DNA of 64,000 nucleotides from Cotesia glomerata (Eukaryota > Arthropoda > Insecta > Hymenoptera > Braconidae). Shown in pieces: positions 25,780 to 38,802 of the stretch (its first letter is position 1; every line of letters begins with the position of its first letter). Location: positions 12,273,961 to 12,337,960 of the forward strand of contig NC_058165.1 in NCBI RefSeq assembly GCF_020080835.1, written 5' to 3'. The notes beneath the pieces are model-generated. The model ran no database searches. It saw only the letters and a list, made by a program, of their open reading frames with translations, and had not been told where the DNA came from. Position numbers and translations under genes: made by a program.

Positions 25780-28620
25780 GAAATATTTCGGTAAATTTTC
25801 TAAGTTGATTTTATGCATTCCACATAAAATATTTAACAATTTTCAAGTTTACATTTTCGAATTATCTAATGAATATTTAGTTAACAATTTTATATACAAA
25901 ATAGATTTTAAGAGCGAGTTTTTCAGTTTGGACATTTTCGTATTTGTCCAACGTACTTCATTATAAATTCAGTCAATGTGGCTACAAAATTTCTTCAATA
26001 CATAAAAAACATACGAGCAGTATTCATATAAGAATAATAATCTCTTCTTTCATAACTTACGCGGATTTGTCGTTCGTGAATAAATCTAACAATAAAACGA
26101 CGTCATTTGACGATATTGTATTTATTTGTTTTTTTATTAATCTTTTTTACTAGGGTATTAACATAAACGATATTCAACTGTTCAATTAAACGTTTCCCAA
26201 GAAAGTCATGAACGTTATCCGCATTTAAGCCATGTTAAGCCCGCGAACCGTGAACCGCGAGCCCGGAATTGCATTCCTCAACGAATTTAATCACTTCATA
26301 GTTTACGTCCACGATTTCATAAAATGAACATTTTATTAACGATCTTTAACATCCAAATGAATTTTCTACACACGTTTTATGGGTTATACATACCCATATC
26401 AGTTTACCATTCCTCAACATGAAATTATTCGATGCAATGACATAATTTCTTCATTGCATGAAGAACATAAGAATATCAACCGTATCAAAATAATCTCTTC
26501 TTTCGTGACTTATAATGATTTTTCGTTTGCGAATAAATCTAATAATCAAACAACATCATTTAACGATAGTTGTATTTATTTATTAAATATATTTCGTCTT
26601 TTAAGATGATCATTACACAAACAATATTTCATTATTCGATTAAACGATCCCCGAGAAAGTCATGTACGTTATTCCTATTTGAGCCATGTTAAACCCGCGA
26701 ATCGTATATAATTTTTTCTATGTGTTGGAATATCTGTCATATTGCTTCGCAGCGACTCACGTTAAATGTTATAAGTATCCCATTGCATTCCATGAAAAAA
26801 TTTAATAACGTCAAAGTTTACATCCACTGTTTCGTACAATGGATTTCTCATTAACAATTTTCATGTATGAATGAATTCTAGATGCACGTTTTATTTTTAA
26901 ACATATTCGTATTAGTATGAAGCGCTCCATCATGAAATTATTTACTTCAACGACATAATTTCTTCATTACACAGCAAAATTACAAACATTATCTGTATAA
27001 AAGTAATAATTTCTCCTATCATAACCCATAACAATTTTTTGATCGCTGATAGATCTAATAATCAGATAACGTTGTTTACCAATAGTTATTTTATTCATCG
27101 AAATCTTTTCATCCGTCAGAATAACGACCCAAACAATATGCGATTGTTCGATTAAACGGTCCCCAAGAAGGACATGTAGGATATCCTTATTTAAACCATG
27201 TTAAACCCGCTAACCGAATGTAGTTTTCTCTATATGTTGGATTATTTGTCGTATTCTTTACAGTGACTCGCGTTGATATGATGAGTTGTCTGTTGCATTT
27301 CACGAAAAATTCAATATCGTCATAGTTTACATCCACAATTTCATGCAACAAATTTCTTATAAACAATTTTCATGTATGAATGAATTCTCGATGCGCGTTT
27401 TATGTTGAAACATATTCGTGTTGGTATAACGTTCTTCAACATGAAATTATTTGATGCAACAACACAATTTCTTTTTTACATACAAAACAAAGAAACGTCA
27501 ACTATATAAAAATACCAATCTCAGGTTTCATGACCTATTAGAATTTTTCGATCGCTAATGAATCTAATGTTCAGATAACGTCATTTAACAATAATTATTT
27601 TATTCATCGAATGGTTTTCATCCTTCAAAATAAGAACACAAACAACATTCGATCGTTCTATTAAACGGTTCTAAAGAAGTACATGTACGTTATCCGCATT
27701 TAAACCATGCTAAGCCCGCGAACTGTATATAGTTTTTACTATGTACCGAATTATCCGTCATATTCTTCGCAGCGACTCACATTAACTATGATGAGTTATC
27801 TGTTACATTCCGCGAAAAAATTTAATAACGTCGAAATTTACAATCACGGTTTTATATGATGGATGTATTGTTGACGATTTTCAACATCTATGAATGAATT
27901 CTGTATGCACCTTTTATGTTTAATTACTCATATTCGTATCTGTTTGACGTGTTTCAACATGAAATTATCCAATGCAATGACATTCTTTTTTCGATACATA
28001 GAAAACAAAGCAATAACAATCACATGAAAATAATGATGTCTTCTTTCATGACCAATAAGGATTTTTTGTTCGAGATTAAATCAAACAACCAAATAACGTC
28101 ATATGGCCATAACTGTATTCGCATTTATCGGACGTTTTTCGTTTTCAAGAAAAGACATAAACGATATTCGGTGATTCAATTAAACGGTCTCCAAGAAGTT
28201 TATATACATTATCCGCATTTAAACCATGTTGAGCATGCAAACTGTGCATAGTTTTTCGTTCGTGTTAATTTATCTATCATATTCTTTCGCAGCGACTCAC
28301 AAAAATGATACATCGCCCATTGCATTCCAAGGAATAAATAATAATATCAAAGATTACGTCCGCGGTTTCGTAAGATGGTTATTTATTTGATGGTCATCGA
28401 TATATGAATAAATTTTAAGAGTACGTTTTATGTCTAAGTATATTTTTGTATGTTTAAAGAGTTTCATGACATGATTAGTCGATTTGGTGACAAATCCTTT
28501 GCTGTAAAGAAATATCCGGACATCAACTGCATGAAGACGATCGTAATTTTTTCTTCATAAACTAATGAACTTTCGGTTCTCGGATAAGTTCAATGTAAAT
28601 AAATTATTCAATCAATAACA
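25780..28620. repeat. ~510 bp complex satellite, five to six diverged monomers
   Basis: Several landmarks recur in the same order. CATGTTAA-CCCGC is near 26233, 26687, 27198, 27708 and 28226. CATGAAATTATT..ATGCAATGACA is near 26418, 26930, 27440, 27960 and 28465. GCAGCGACTCAC recurs near 26748, 27770 and 28290. Spacing is 450-520 bases. Identity between monomers is perhaps 65-75% by eye. Short open frames (25944-26153, 26379-26609, 27916-28251) are the same satellite phase repeated, not genes. Confidence 0.85.
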
Positions 28621-28795
28621 CCGGCACACAAAAAAAAAAAAGTTGTCTGTACTTGGGACGCGCCACATATATTCCCATGTAATTTGACCCGCTGAACCCG
28701 AATTTGAGGTCCGTTTGGCCCCTACACCCTAGGATTTTGAGAAAACTGTAAAAAAACCGAAAAAACTTGAGGAAAAATTGGGGGTTTTGGTGATT
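28621..28795. repeat. unclassified GC-richer repeat end at the gap
   Basis: After an A run, about 160 bases of a distinctly GC-richer sequence (GGGACGCGCCACATATATTC..GGTCCGTTTGGCCCCTAC) run into the gap. It looks like the end of a dispersed repeat that I cannot name. Confidence 0.35.
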
Positions 28796-28895
28796 NNNNN
28801 NNNNNNNNNNNNNNNNNNNNNNNNNNNNNNNNNNNNNNNNNNNNNNNNNNNNNNNNNNNNNNNNNNNNNNNNNNNNNNNNNNNNNNNNNNNNNNN
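28796..28895. other. assembly gap (100 N)
   Basis: Exactly 100 N, a conventional unknown-length gap. Confidence 0.99.
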
Positions 28896-30170
28896 TTTAC
28901 AAGGCTTGTGCAAGACTGCTCTTAAGTTCAATAGTTGTTAGCGTCGTGTTCTATCTAGGGAGCTGGCGGCGAATGAGTATTACAGGTAGAAAGTACTGAA
29001 TGTTGTGCAAGTCTACTACAAAAATTTGACTCGTTCTTCTGCACAACAAGTTACATATCTGTGTCTATTCCTTTTCAAACCATGTGCAAACATTTGCTGC
29101 ATGCAAAGATTCTTCAGTATAACTATGGAGAAAAAGTCATGTACAATTCTTGAGTCCATTTCTAGATGGAGACGCTGAGTAACTTATTCGTTTTGCACAA
29201 ACTCCCCTGATTAGCCACGCTTTAGGATTTAAAAGTAGTTGGTTTCAGCGAGTTACAGTTAACTTTCCGGACATCAAGATTTGCCGTAAGTATTACAGTA
29301 CAACAGTTGTAAAAACAAATTGACTAAAATTTACAGCCCCAATTTGAATACAAGTTAACACCGAACTTTGGTTAAGTATTGTACTACAACTTGAATAAAA
29401 TAACTTGTACTGCAAGTCTTGACGTCAAGTGCAGTGTAAACTTGTAGACAACTCAAATAAAAACTTATTTGGTTTGCAACTTTTTCATCAAATTGGCTAC
29501 AAAATTTTTGGCAGTAGGAATTGAATAAAAGTTTGAGGATTAAGGTGGCTGTGTCAGGGTCTCGCTCCAAGAATTTTATTTGATTTTCATGTTTCTTGGG
29601 AAGAAATCTTTTACTGACAGGCATGTTTAAGGTAGTACAGAGTTATGAAAACAATATTTTGAAATCCTCGAAACTTTGAACTATATAAGTCATTTAAATA
29701 CATAATACATATGCTGTTAAAATTTGAAAACGATTTACCGTACCTAACTTGAGATAATTGCAATTGAAAATGACATTTGGTACATGTAACATAGGAGAAG
29801 CGTAGGAAACTGACAGTATTTTTTAATTTTTTCCATCAGAAGGAATTTCACTACTTTATCGAAAAACTAGTAGATTGAAGAATATGATACGCTTCGAACA
29901 ATTTTAAAAAAATAAAAATTATCTACCGATGTAATTTTTCGAGGATTAATTAAAATAAATTTCACTTTTAGAGAATCATTTTTTAGGAGGAGGAGTACGA
30001 AAAACAGCCGCTGGTGCACTGGGGAAACCGTAGTGTTATTGTTGTATATGTATAGAAGAATATAGTAGTCGACAGTACAGTAACGTTATAAAAGCACCAA
30101 CTACAACCTTACTTCTATCGATACGTATAAGATGGATGGTGAGCCAAGAATTTTTATCTGGACTGTCAAC
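28896..30170. other. intergenic, no gene recognised
   Basis: Unclassified sequence. The minus-strand open frame at 29355-29624 has no motif I recognise. A TATA-like GTTATAAAAGC is at 30085 on the plus strand. Confidence 0.4.
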
Positions 30171-30242
30171 CGGAGGTACTAACAGCAACTTAACAGCTTC
30201 TTCTGCAACATCTCAATGGCGTTCTTTTGCCTGTTGTAGGCG

Positions 30243-31431
30243 TCATGGTTCTGTTGAAGAATCTTCATTATTTTCTCTACGATCAGAGGACAGCTTTTGA
30301 ATAGCTGAATTAATAGAAAAAATTATAAATAAATATAAAATAAATTGCAAAAAAATTATGAAAAGTGAAATCTACCTATCCATATCGGGTGTCGCCAGAA
30401 TGGCTTTTTAATGTTATGAGCCGACGATTAATTAATTTTTATTTTTTAATTCTCCAAACTACCAAAGAAATTATCAAAAGTGTGTTTTTTCAACTATTTT
30501 TTTCGATCTCATCGTAAAATCTTGTTTGGAAGTACCAAAAAAAAATCCCTTAAGTTTGGGCCCTTAATATTAATATTAAGTCCTCGACCCAGGCGTGTAA
30601 AGATTTCCATTAAAAAACATGGAAACTCTGATTTTTTATCTGTAAATTTCTGTATTTCAGTGGCATTTCTAGCATCGCTTCAACCATGGACTGGTTTTCT
30701 TTAGAATTAAATGCGCTACAAAAGTGTCCATTGCGGTCAAGCCGTAACTGAAACCGGCGAGGTAGTACAGGCCTCTAAACGATTTTTCCATGAAATTCGC
30801 GTTTCCTTGCATTTATCTCCCGAATGACAAGAGCTATACAAAAAATGTGAATAAAAAATTTGTAAAAAATTCAATTTCCTACAAAAAAAGTCTTCAGCAC
30901 CAAGTCGCTAAAATCACTAGTTTTTAAGATATTTAATGATATTTTTAAAAGATATTTCTTATAATTTGACGCAATTTTCGATAAAAATTTGAAATGACAA
31001 AAAATTTATTATTAGATATGTCTGAAAATATTGATTTTAGCGATTTTGTGCCAAGACTTTTTTGTAGGAAATTAAATTTTCTACAAGTTTGTCATTGACA
31101 TTTTTTGTATAGCTCTTGTCATTCGAAGATTTGCAGACGCGAGTTTCATGGAAAAATCAGTTTAGAGGCCTGTACCACCTCGCCGGTTTCAATACGCTTG
31201 ACCGCTAAGCGCATTTAATTCTAAAGAAAACCAGTCCATGGATGAAACGATGCTAGAAAATGGCACTGAAATACAGAAATTTACAGATAAAAAATCAGAG
31301 TTTCCATGTTTTGTTAATGGGAAATCTTTACACGCCTGGGTCGAGGACTTAATATTATGGGCCTAAACTCAGGGAATTTTTTGGGTACTGCAAACTAAAT
31401 TTCACGATGAGACCGGAAAAAAAAATAGTTG

Positions 31432-31496
<65 letters not shown>

Positions 31497-32263
31497 TATA
31501 TATATATACATACATACATACATACTTAAATACATTTGTAAACTTGTGAGCCAATGCGATTTTTCTACATTACTCGATGTAATGACAAAATTTTTTCTAA
31601 ATTACGACATGAAACCGGCTACAACAGATAGATTTCTAAAGAAATCGACCTAAAAAAACGTTATTTCTAGAGTTATTGCATCAAAAAATTTCTTTCTTAC
31701 CCGTTACATCTGGATTGCCTAGATTGAAATTTGAAAGAGTTTCCGTCAGCTCAATCTCTTCTTTAGACATATTAATGTTTTATAGTTTATGCTGAAAAAA
31801 ATTAGTTTGCACTGTTAAATTTTAAATTTTAAATTACATTAATAACCCAAGCGTCACAAAAAAAAATGTTGACTTTTTGGTAGATTTTACTCAACAAGAA
31901 GTTAAAAAATTAATATTCGTCAAATTAAATTCAACAAAACATTAACAAAAAAAATTTATGCCACTTGGATAGTATTTATCTTCATTGCTTTAAATTATTT
32001 AATATATCGTACATAATCTTTAGTAAAAAAATGAATATTTGTCTTACTTCTTTTGACAACTAATGTATTAATTTTGATATTCATTTATTTTTTTTTAAAT
32101 ATAGTAATCACAGTGCCAACAAGAACTCAATACTTCTTTTCATATGTTTGCAAGCTTGTTTTGCTGCATTACTATTGGAAGTTAAAAGTCTATCGCCAAT
32201 GAACACATTATCCTCAAGCATTTTATAATTGGCCATATATTTTTATATATTTGTTTGTACTCA
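30243..32263 (-). CDS. possible small spliced gene of unknown function
   Basis: Three splice signals on the minus strand fit one transcript. A donor GCGCT|GTGAGTAC (exon end 32263) could close a 5' exon. Acceptor TTTTTTTCAG| starts exon 31791-31701, with ATG at 31770 (MSKEEIELTETLSNFNLGN) and donor ACGG|GTAAGA. Acceptor TTAATTCAG| starts a last exon at 30304; phase 1 gives AIQKLSSDRRENNEDSSTEP and TGA at 30243-30245. In another phase the same last exon reads as a coiled-coil-like stretch (IMKILQQNHDAYNRQKNAIE) to TAG at 30179. The two readings cannot both be right, and an extra exon may exist. A fold-back element sits in the intron. I do not recognise the protein. Confidence 0.3.
30488..31433. 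mobile_element. fold-back (long inverted repeat) element
   Basis: The left arm 30488 to about 30932 is the inverted complement of about 31012 to 31433; both outer ends read TTTCAACTATTTT inward. Arms are ~430 bp, differ at perhaps 8-10% of bases, and are separated by ~80 bp. No coding sequence is in it. Confidence 0.85.
31434..31509. repeat. (TA)n microsatellite
   Basis: AT dinucleotide run directly at the right end of the fold-back element. Confidence 0.95.
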
Positions 32264-32867
32264 CAGCGCCTTAAGTCTAAAGAGGCTAAGATGTTACTGC
32301 TGCTACTATTTAAGTAATAATCTGCTAGATGGCAGGTGTGGTATCTTCTTATTTGTTACCAAGGGAAATACCCATAGAACAAAAAGTACTGATCATGCCT
32401 GCTATCATGCAGATAAATATTTTATAATTATAAATAATTATTTATTTTATATAATAATCTATAAAATATTTATTTCATATTTTACTTCAAGGTTTTATAT
32501 TGCTACTCATGATACCAACTCCACTAACTTGAATATTTGTCATTTTTATTTATTACAAAAACTTATGAAAATTAATTTTATTATCGCAGTTACTTTGTAC
32601 ATGTCTTTTAAATAAATATAAATAAAATGTAATCATATTAAATGACTTTTCAACGGGCTATTATTATTTATTTTTTTATTATTTTCATTTTTTTTTGCTT
32701 GTCATAGTACTGAATTTTTGATTTACGTTGTATTAAAATTTCAATTTGCATCTCATTTATTTTTTTATGTCATTTGACATATTGACAAATTGAGCTTTTT
32801 TTTAAGTGATAAAAATTAATAAATTACTGTGATTAATTTATATTTACATAAATAATAATGCCTTTAT

Positions 32868-32954
32868 TAAAAAAAAATAAGTCTTTTGGTAAAAACCATG
32901 AGCCGTATCAAAAAAGAAGTTTAAAGAACCGTATGAAGAAGTATGTATTTGTTC
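32868..32954 (+). pseudogene. short coding-like fragment, unknown
   Basis: ATG 32868 opens a very basic frame (MPLLKKNKSFGKNHEPYQKR, then SLKNRMKK) that looks like the start of a protein. It loses coding character at about 32950, where an LTR-like TGTTCGGTGAACAAAGCCC begins. It could be a first exon or a gene start cut by an insertion. Confidence 0.3.
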
Positions 32955-33640
32955 GGTGAACAAAGCCCAGTAGCGATTAACTCGCTCCTGGGGGACTCCC
33001 AAATTCAAGAGACGCACCTGTCCACCGCTAGTTCCCGCAAAAATCGAACCGCCAATAGAAAATCAGCCTCTCGATCACGCCATGAATCGACCGCTTTATT
33101 GGCTGATCGCTCCCGCTAGACATGCGCAATAGCCTTCTTCCCCAACTCAACGAGAAAGAAGACGGACTATTGTTATTATCTTTCGCTTCTACGCTTTCGC
33201 TGCATCAAGTCGCATTACTTTTTCTTTACTTTCGCTTTTCGTTAATAAACCGCATTTCGCTTATTTTATAATTTAAACTGCTTAAATTAACCGCTCATAA
33301 TTCGCTTTAATTTGTTATAGGTAAATTGTGTTAACAGTGCATTTATTTCACCGCTTTTTCAGTGCCAGCAAAGTGTTCAACCACGTGTCAACCGGCTTCG
33401 CTTTTGCAAACCACGCTGTAATTTACAAATCCGCTTTTATCTTATCAATCCGCTATTAAATATATTAAATATTGAGTGTATTTAATGTAAATAAATTCCT
33501 AGTGTTATTTTTGATAATAATTTACGCGTTTTAATTGAGATATCCAGACCTAAACCTGATCCCCGATTTTCCGCTATTTCAGTAATTATTCAGTATTATT
33601 AAATTATTGTATTATTACTATTACTACGCTATTTCTATTT
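32952..33640. repeat. LTR-like or promoter-like sequence with repeated CGCTT words
   Basis: It starts TGTTCGG and is GC-richer than its surroundings for 250 bases. It then has many CGCTT/CGCTA words to about 33640. I found no matching end or target duplication, so the class is uncertain. Confidence 0.3.
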
Positions 33641-33839
33641 TTTGATAACTATCAAAAATCAAAATACGGTAAAAAAAATTGAATAGTTAGAAAAAAAATA
33701 TTTCATCTTTGATATTTGTTGTTTTATCTAGAATGAATTTTAATTGGAAAAACTTATTAACTTTCTATAAAGTTCATATAAAAGCCCATCAAGAAGCTTT
33801 AATTAGCACATATTACTATAATCATAGGCTTATAATTAC

Positions 33840-34379
33840 TAAATCTATATGGGTCATACCATGTTAAATCGACTAATAGTTGGAATCGACCGCTTTCGAT
33901 TTGGTTAAATTTTGGTCAGAAGTTTTCTTTTATCATATCACGAAGATCTGCCAAAAAAAAAAAATTTTTTTTCAATAGATATGCAAAATCAAAATTTCGC
34001 GATTTTCCCAGTTTTTCAATTTTGTTTTTGGAATATCTCGAACGCTATTATAGACACAAGAATGAGCTTTCGTTGTACTGATCTTAAAAGATCCTGAAAT
34101 TTTTGAAAAGGGGTTTTTTTTTTCAAAATGATTTCTTGAATTTCAAAAAATAATTTTTTTTTGTTTTTTGCTACTTCTAAATGAGAAAAAGTTATACAGA
34201 TATATAATATTGTAATTTTGAGCATTTTAAAATTAAATGCACAACGTGAAAATATTAAATAATAAATTAATTACAACTTTTTTTTATTTTTGGTCAAGTT
34301 TGGTCAAGCCCTTTCGAATGGCCTCAACCGCGATGAAATCGGTCGAGCCGTTTAAGAGTTATGAGAGATTTACGTACGG
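33840..34379 (+). repeat. left half of an older dispersed repeat (host of the CA-targeted insertions)
   Basis: 33910-34110 is similar, inverted, to about 39515-39850 (shared words: GATATGCAAA, CAAAATTTCGCGATTTT, GAATGAGCTTTCGTT, TGATCTTAAAAGAT). It runs into a CA repeat at 34381. The sequence that would follow the CA run lies at 35484 and again at 38848. Confidence 0.5.

Positions 34380-34380
<1 letters not shown>

Positions 34381-34416
<36 letters not shown>
34381..34416. repeat. (CA)n microsatellite, 5' target side of Mino/Waldo-like copy 1
   Basis: About 18 CA units; the truncated retroelement starts directly after it. Confidence 0.95.
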
Positions 34417-34419
<3 letters not shown>

Positions 34420-35429
34420 TGGCTAACCTAGTACGATTGATGCCCAACATCGGTGGCCCGAAGCAGACAAGGAGGTTATTGCTATCATCAGTAGTTACAT
34501 CGGTCCTCACGTATGGTATATCCATTTGGTCCGACGCACTTGAGACCCAAGAATCATGGAGGAAAGCATGTCCGGTTTACCGACTGAGCGCGCTAAGAGT
34601 AGCCAGCGCCTTCCGAACAATATCAGAGGAAGCAGTGTGCGTCATTTCTGGAACTCTGCCGCTTAGAGTCTTAGCTAAAGAAAGACGGGCCCTTTACCAT
34701 CGAAAGAGGTCAACTACACTGAGCGCTGAAGAACTAAGAACAGAAGAACGGCAGCACAGCATCTCGCGATGGCAACTTGAGTGGGACGCCGCAGCAAAAG
34801 GAAGATGGACACACCGCCTCATACCAAAGATCGACGTTTGGCTGAGCCGAAACCATGGTGAAGTCAACTATTACCTAACGCAGATGTTGTCAGGACATGG
34901 GTGCTTTCGAGAGTATCTGCACCGCTTTAAGCACGACGATTCTCCGGAGTGCCCGTCTTGTCCAGGGGTTATTGAGGACGCAAGGCACGTTTTCTTTGTG
35001 TGTCCACGTTTCGATCCTCAGCGTGAGGAGTTAGAGAGGATCCTGAACTGGAGAATCCAACCAGAGACAATAGTAGATGCAATGTTGTCGAATCAAACTG
35101 CTTGGAACGCTACAAGCACTTTTGCCACAGAAGTGCTTACAGAGCTGCGTTCCATTGAAAGAAAAAGAGCAAATGACAGAAACTAGAAGGAAGGAAAAAT
35201 AACACCTTAGCCACCAGAAGGAATAGCGGTAGCTGGATCCTCCCCTCACGAAGTAATGCCTGACGGCGGTTTCCATGAGGGATTAGAGGAAAGAAGGAAA
35301 AGGGGTTTAGGGTTTAGTGGGTAGGGGCGTTAGTGTCGAGTTTTAGTATGACGCTGCGTCGAGTCGCCACATATCCAGGCCAAACAGCTATGCCTAGAAT
35401 CCGTAAAAAGGATTCCCCCCCCTAAAAAA

Positions 35430-35433
<4 letters not shown>
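34417..35433 (+). mobile_element. R1-clade (Mino/Waldo-like) non-LTR retrotransposon, copy 1, 5'-truncated
   Basis: Contains only the 3' end of ORF2 and the 3' UTR, which ends GGATTCCCCCCCC then an A run and a CA repeat. CA repeats flank both sides. R1-clade Mino and Waldo elements are known to insert in AC-type microsatellites. Confidence 0.75.
34419..35186 (+). pseudogene. ORF2 C-terminal fragment of R1-clade element, copy 1
   Basis: 255 open codons matching the end of the ORF2 at 36545-38569 with about 85-90% residue identity. It covers the end of the thumb region and the C-terminal Cys-His finger (GHGCFREYLHRFKHDD..CPSCPG..DARHVFFVCPRF, near 34890-35015). The frame has no own start; it begins at the truncation point beside the CA run. 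Confidence 0.85.
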
Positions 35434-35476
<43 letters not shown>

Positions 35477-35483
35477 ACACAGA
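35434..35483. repeat. (AC)n microsatellite, 3' side of copy 1
   Basis: A run then about 22 AC units, directly after the 3' UTR. Confidence 0.95.
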
Positions 35484-35917
35484 TATTCGGACATCATAGC
35501 GGAAACATTGGGGGAAGCTTTCTAGGATCCCAAAACGTCAACATCCGTTGAAAAGTAGATTTTCGAAAAACGGGGTGAAACTAATAACTACTCAACTTTT
35601 GAAAATTTTCAATTTTCTTAGCGGGAAGTTAAAAATGAAATTAATTTATTATTTAATATTTCGACGTCGTGCATTCAATTTTTATATGCTCAAAATTACA
35701 ATGTTACGTATCTGCATGACTTTAATTTAACTTATTTAGAAGTTGCAAAAAAGAAAAAAAAATTTTTTTGAAATTCAAAAATTCATGCTTTTAACCCTAG
35801 ACTGGTTACCCTATGAGCATGACGCCGCGCTCAATTATATTTTTTTTATCACGTCTTCAATATTTACTAAAATAATTCAAAATTATAAATTTTTCAAACA
35901 TCTTCGAAAACGTAAAG
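35484..35917 (+). repeat. ~434 bp direct repeat, left member
   Basis: Matches 38848-39281 with about 4% differences. It starts ACGGACATCATAGCGG after the CA run and ends CTTCGAAAACGTAAA. Its last 123 bases (35795-35917) are the start of the piggyBac-type MITE, cut off where copy 2 begins. Confidence 0.85.
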
Positions 35918-38802
35918 CAGCATTATCCGGTCGCGATTGCCGGTGACTTCAACTCCAGGGCAGTAGACTGGGGCAGCAAGCAGACAAATGCGCGAGGAAA
36001 AGCACTCCTAGAAGCTTTCTCTACACTAGATGTAGTCCAGCTCAACAGTGGTGATACGCCAACCTATACTAAAAGAGAAGCAAGCTCTATCGTAGATCTC
36101 ACTTTCGTCAGCAGCAGCCTCATCAGTAAGAAATACGACTGGAAGGTGATGGATATCTACACAGCCTGTGATCACAAGGCAATTTTCTGGGAAATATCAC
36201 ATGACCGGAATACAAGAAGACCAATCAAGTCATTCAATATCATTGGATGGAAAGTGAAGCCTTTTGACACAAGCACATTGGTAATAGCCCTTAATAGTGA
36301 ACCGATTGCTACTGGATCCGCAGAAGAAATGACCAAGGACCTGATGAAAAGAGTTGTCCAGGCCTGTGACGCCAGTATGGTCCGGAAACACAGCATAAGC
36401 CAACGCCCGGCAGTGCACTGGTAGAACGACCACATCAGTGTTCTTCGGAAAGAGTGTCTAAAGAAAAGAAGAATATCCCAGCGTGGCTATCGATGACCTA
36501 ACTCTGCGGAGCTGGTCGCAGAATACAAAAAAGCCCGTCGATCATTGAACAAAGCCATCAAGGATAGTAAGAGACAATGCTGGAAAGAGCTCATCAACGA
36601 GGTGGATAAAGGCGTGTGGGGTAGGCCTTATAAGGTGGTTATGACCCACCTGAAAAAACAACAAATGCCATCACCTACGTGTCCTCAACTTCTCCAGAAA
36701 ATCGTCACTGCACTATTCCCACAGCAACGCAACTTCGATTACCAGTTGGCGCCAGGCGAACTGGATGACACTCCACCTGTCACTAAAGAAGAACTGCTGG
36801 AGGCCTGTAACCGTGTAGGGAATAATAAAGCGCCGGGATTGGACGGAATCGCTAATATAGCCTTGAAAACCATCATAAAGGCAGCTCCAACATTATTCCT
36901 AGACGTTTATAATTCATGCCTTAAGGAGGGGACTTTCCCGCATAAGTGGAAACAGCAACGATTGGTACTGTTACCTAAAGGGAAGAAACCACTGGATGAA
37001 CCGTCATCTTACCGCCCACTTTGCATGCTAGATACAGCGGGTAAGATATTTGAACGCATAATTCACCAGAGAATTGAAGCAGTAGTCGACCCACTCCTGG
37101 CAGACAATCAGTATGGATTCCGGAAAGGACGATCAACCCTGGACGCAATCAAACTGGTTGTTGATACGGCCAAGGAAGCAATCGCAGGAACCAGATGGAA
37201 GGGTGGAACGAAAGAGTATTGCCTGGTGGCGACCCTAGACATCAGAAACGCATTCAACTCCGCTAATTGGGAATGCATCATGCAGGCTCTCCAAGAGAAG
37301 AATGTACCAGAATACCTTCTTAAGATCGTAACAAGCTACTTTGAAAATAGGGTCTTGAAGTATGACACGAAGAACGGTCCGAGGGAGTATGATATTACTG
37401 GAGGTGTACCACAAGGTTCAGTCCTAGGCCCGCTCCTGTGGAATATTATGTATGACGGTCTATTAAGACTAACTCTGCCAAGAAACGTCAAACTCGTAAC
37501 ATATGCAGATGACGTAGCCGTAGTGATTGTTGCCAAACACCTTGACGAGATAAACCATATGTTCGATCTCACTTTTGAGTGCGTTAACCGGTGGATGGAC
37601 GCAGTGAACCTGCAACTGGCGCAACACAAGACTGAGGCAGTGCTTATTACCAGCAGAAAAGTGGTAGAGACCATTAAGCTAAAAATCGGCGAACAAGAAA
37701 TCACATCACAACCTTATATCCGATGTTTGGGAGTGATGCTTGATGCCCGACTCAACTTCAAGCAGCAAGTGGAACATGTCAGTGCCAAAGCGTCAGTAGT
37801 GAGGGCTAGTCTCGCACGACTGATGCTGAACGTCGGAGGCCCAAAACAGAGCAGGAGGCTATTATTGTCATCAGTAGTCATATCGGTGCTCATTTACGGA
37901 ATATCCATTTGGGCTGACGCATTAAAGACGCAAGAATCATGGAGAAAGGCTGGACCAGTATATCGACTGAGTGCCCTACGAGTAGCTCGTGCCTTCCGCA
38001 CTATATCAGAAGAAGCAGTGTGCGTCATTGCTGGAACCCTACCTCTTAGAGTTCTAGCAGAGGAAAGACGGGCCCTTTACCAACGAAAAAGGTCAACTGC
38101 ACTGAGCCCTGAAGAACTTAGAATTGAAGAACAGCAGAAGAGCATAGGCCGATGGCAACTACAATGGGATGCTGCTGAGAAGGGTAGGTGGACGCACCGT
38201 CTCATACCTCGGATCGACATTTGGCTTAACCGGAATCACGGTGAGGTCAATTACTATCTTACGCAGATGTTGTCGGGACATGGGTGTTTTCGAGAGTATC
38301 TACACCGCTTTAAGCACGATGACTCTTCGGAGTGCCCGTCCTGCCCAGGAGCTGCTGAAGACGCGGAGCACGTCTTCTTTGTATGTCCTCGTTTCGATCC
38401 AAAGTGTGAAGAACTGGAGAGGATCCTGAACCAGAGAATGCAACCATATTCACTAGTAGAAGCAATGTTGTCATCAGAAGCTGCCTGGAACGCTACCAAC
38501 ACGTTTGCAACAGAAGTCCTTAAAGACTTGCGTTCCACCGAAAGAAAAAGAGCAAATAGCAGAAGATAGAAGGAAGGTTGTTAACACCTTAGCCACCAGA
38601 AGGAAGAGTAGTAACTAGATCCTCCCTTCACGAAGTAATGCCTGACGGCGGTTTCCATGAAGGATTAGAGGAAAGAAGGAAAAGGGGTTTAGGGTTTAGT
38701 AAGTAGGGGCGTTAGTGTCGAGTTTTAGTATGACGCTGCGTCGAGTCGCCGCATATCCAAGCCAAACAGCTATGCCTAGAATCCGTAAAAAGGATTCCCC
38801 CC

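Noticed and set aside
25944..28251. Several similar open frames with shared residues
   Set aside because: They are the same phase of the 510 bp satellite, not a protein repeat family.
28722..28999. Open frames across the N run
   Set aside because: They exist only because N codons are not stops.
32104..32239. Minus-strand frame MANYKMLEDNVFIGDRLLTS.. to a TGA
   Set aside because: Coding-like, but it lies between a donor at 32263 and an acceptor at 31792 with no splice support of its own; kept only as a note.
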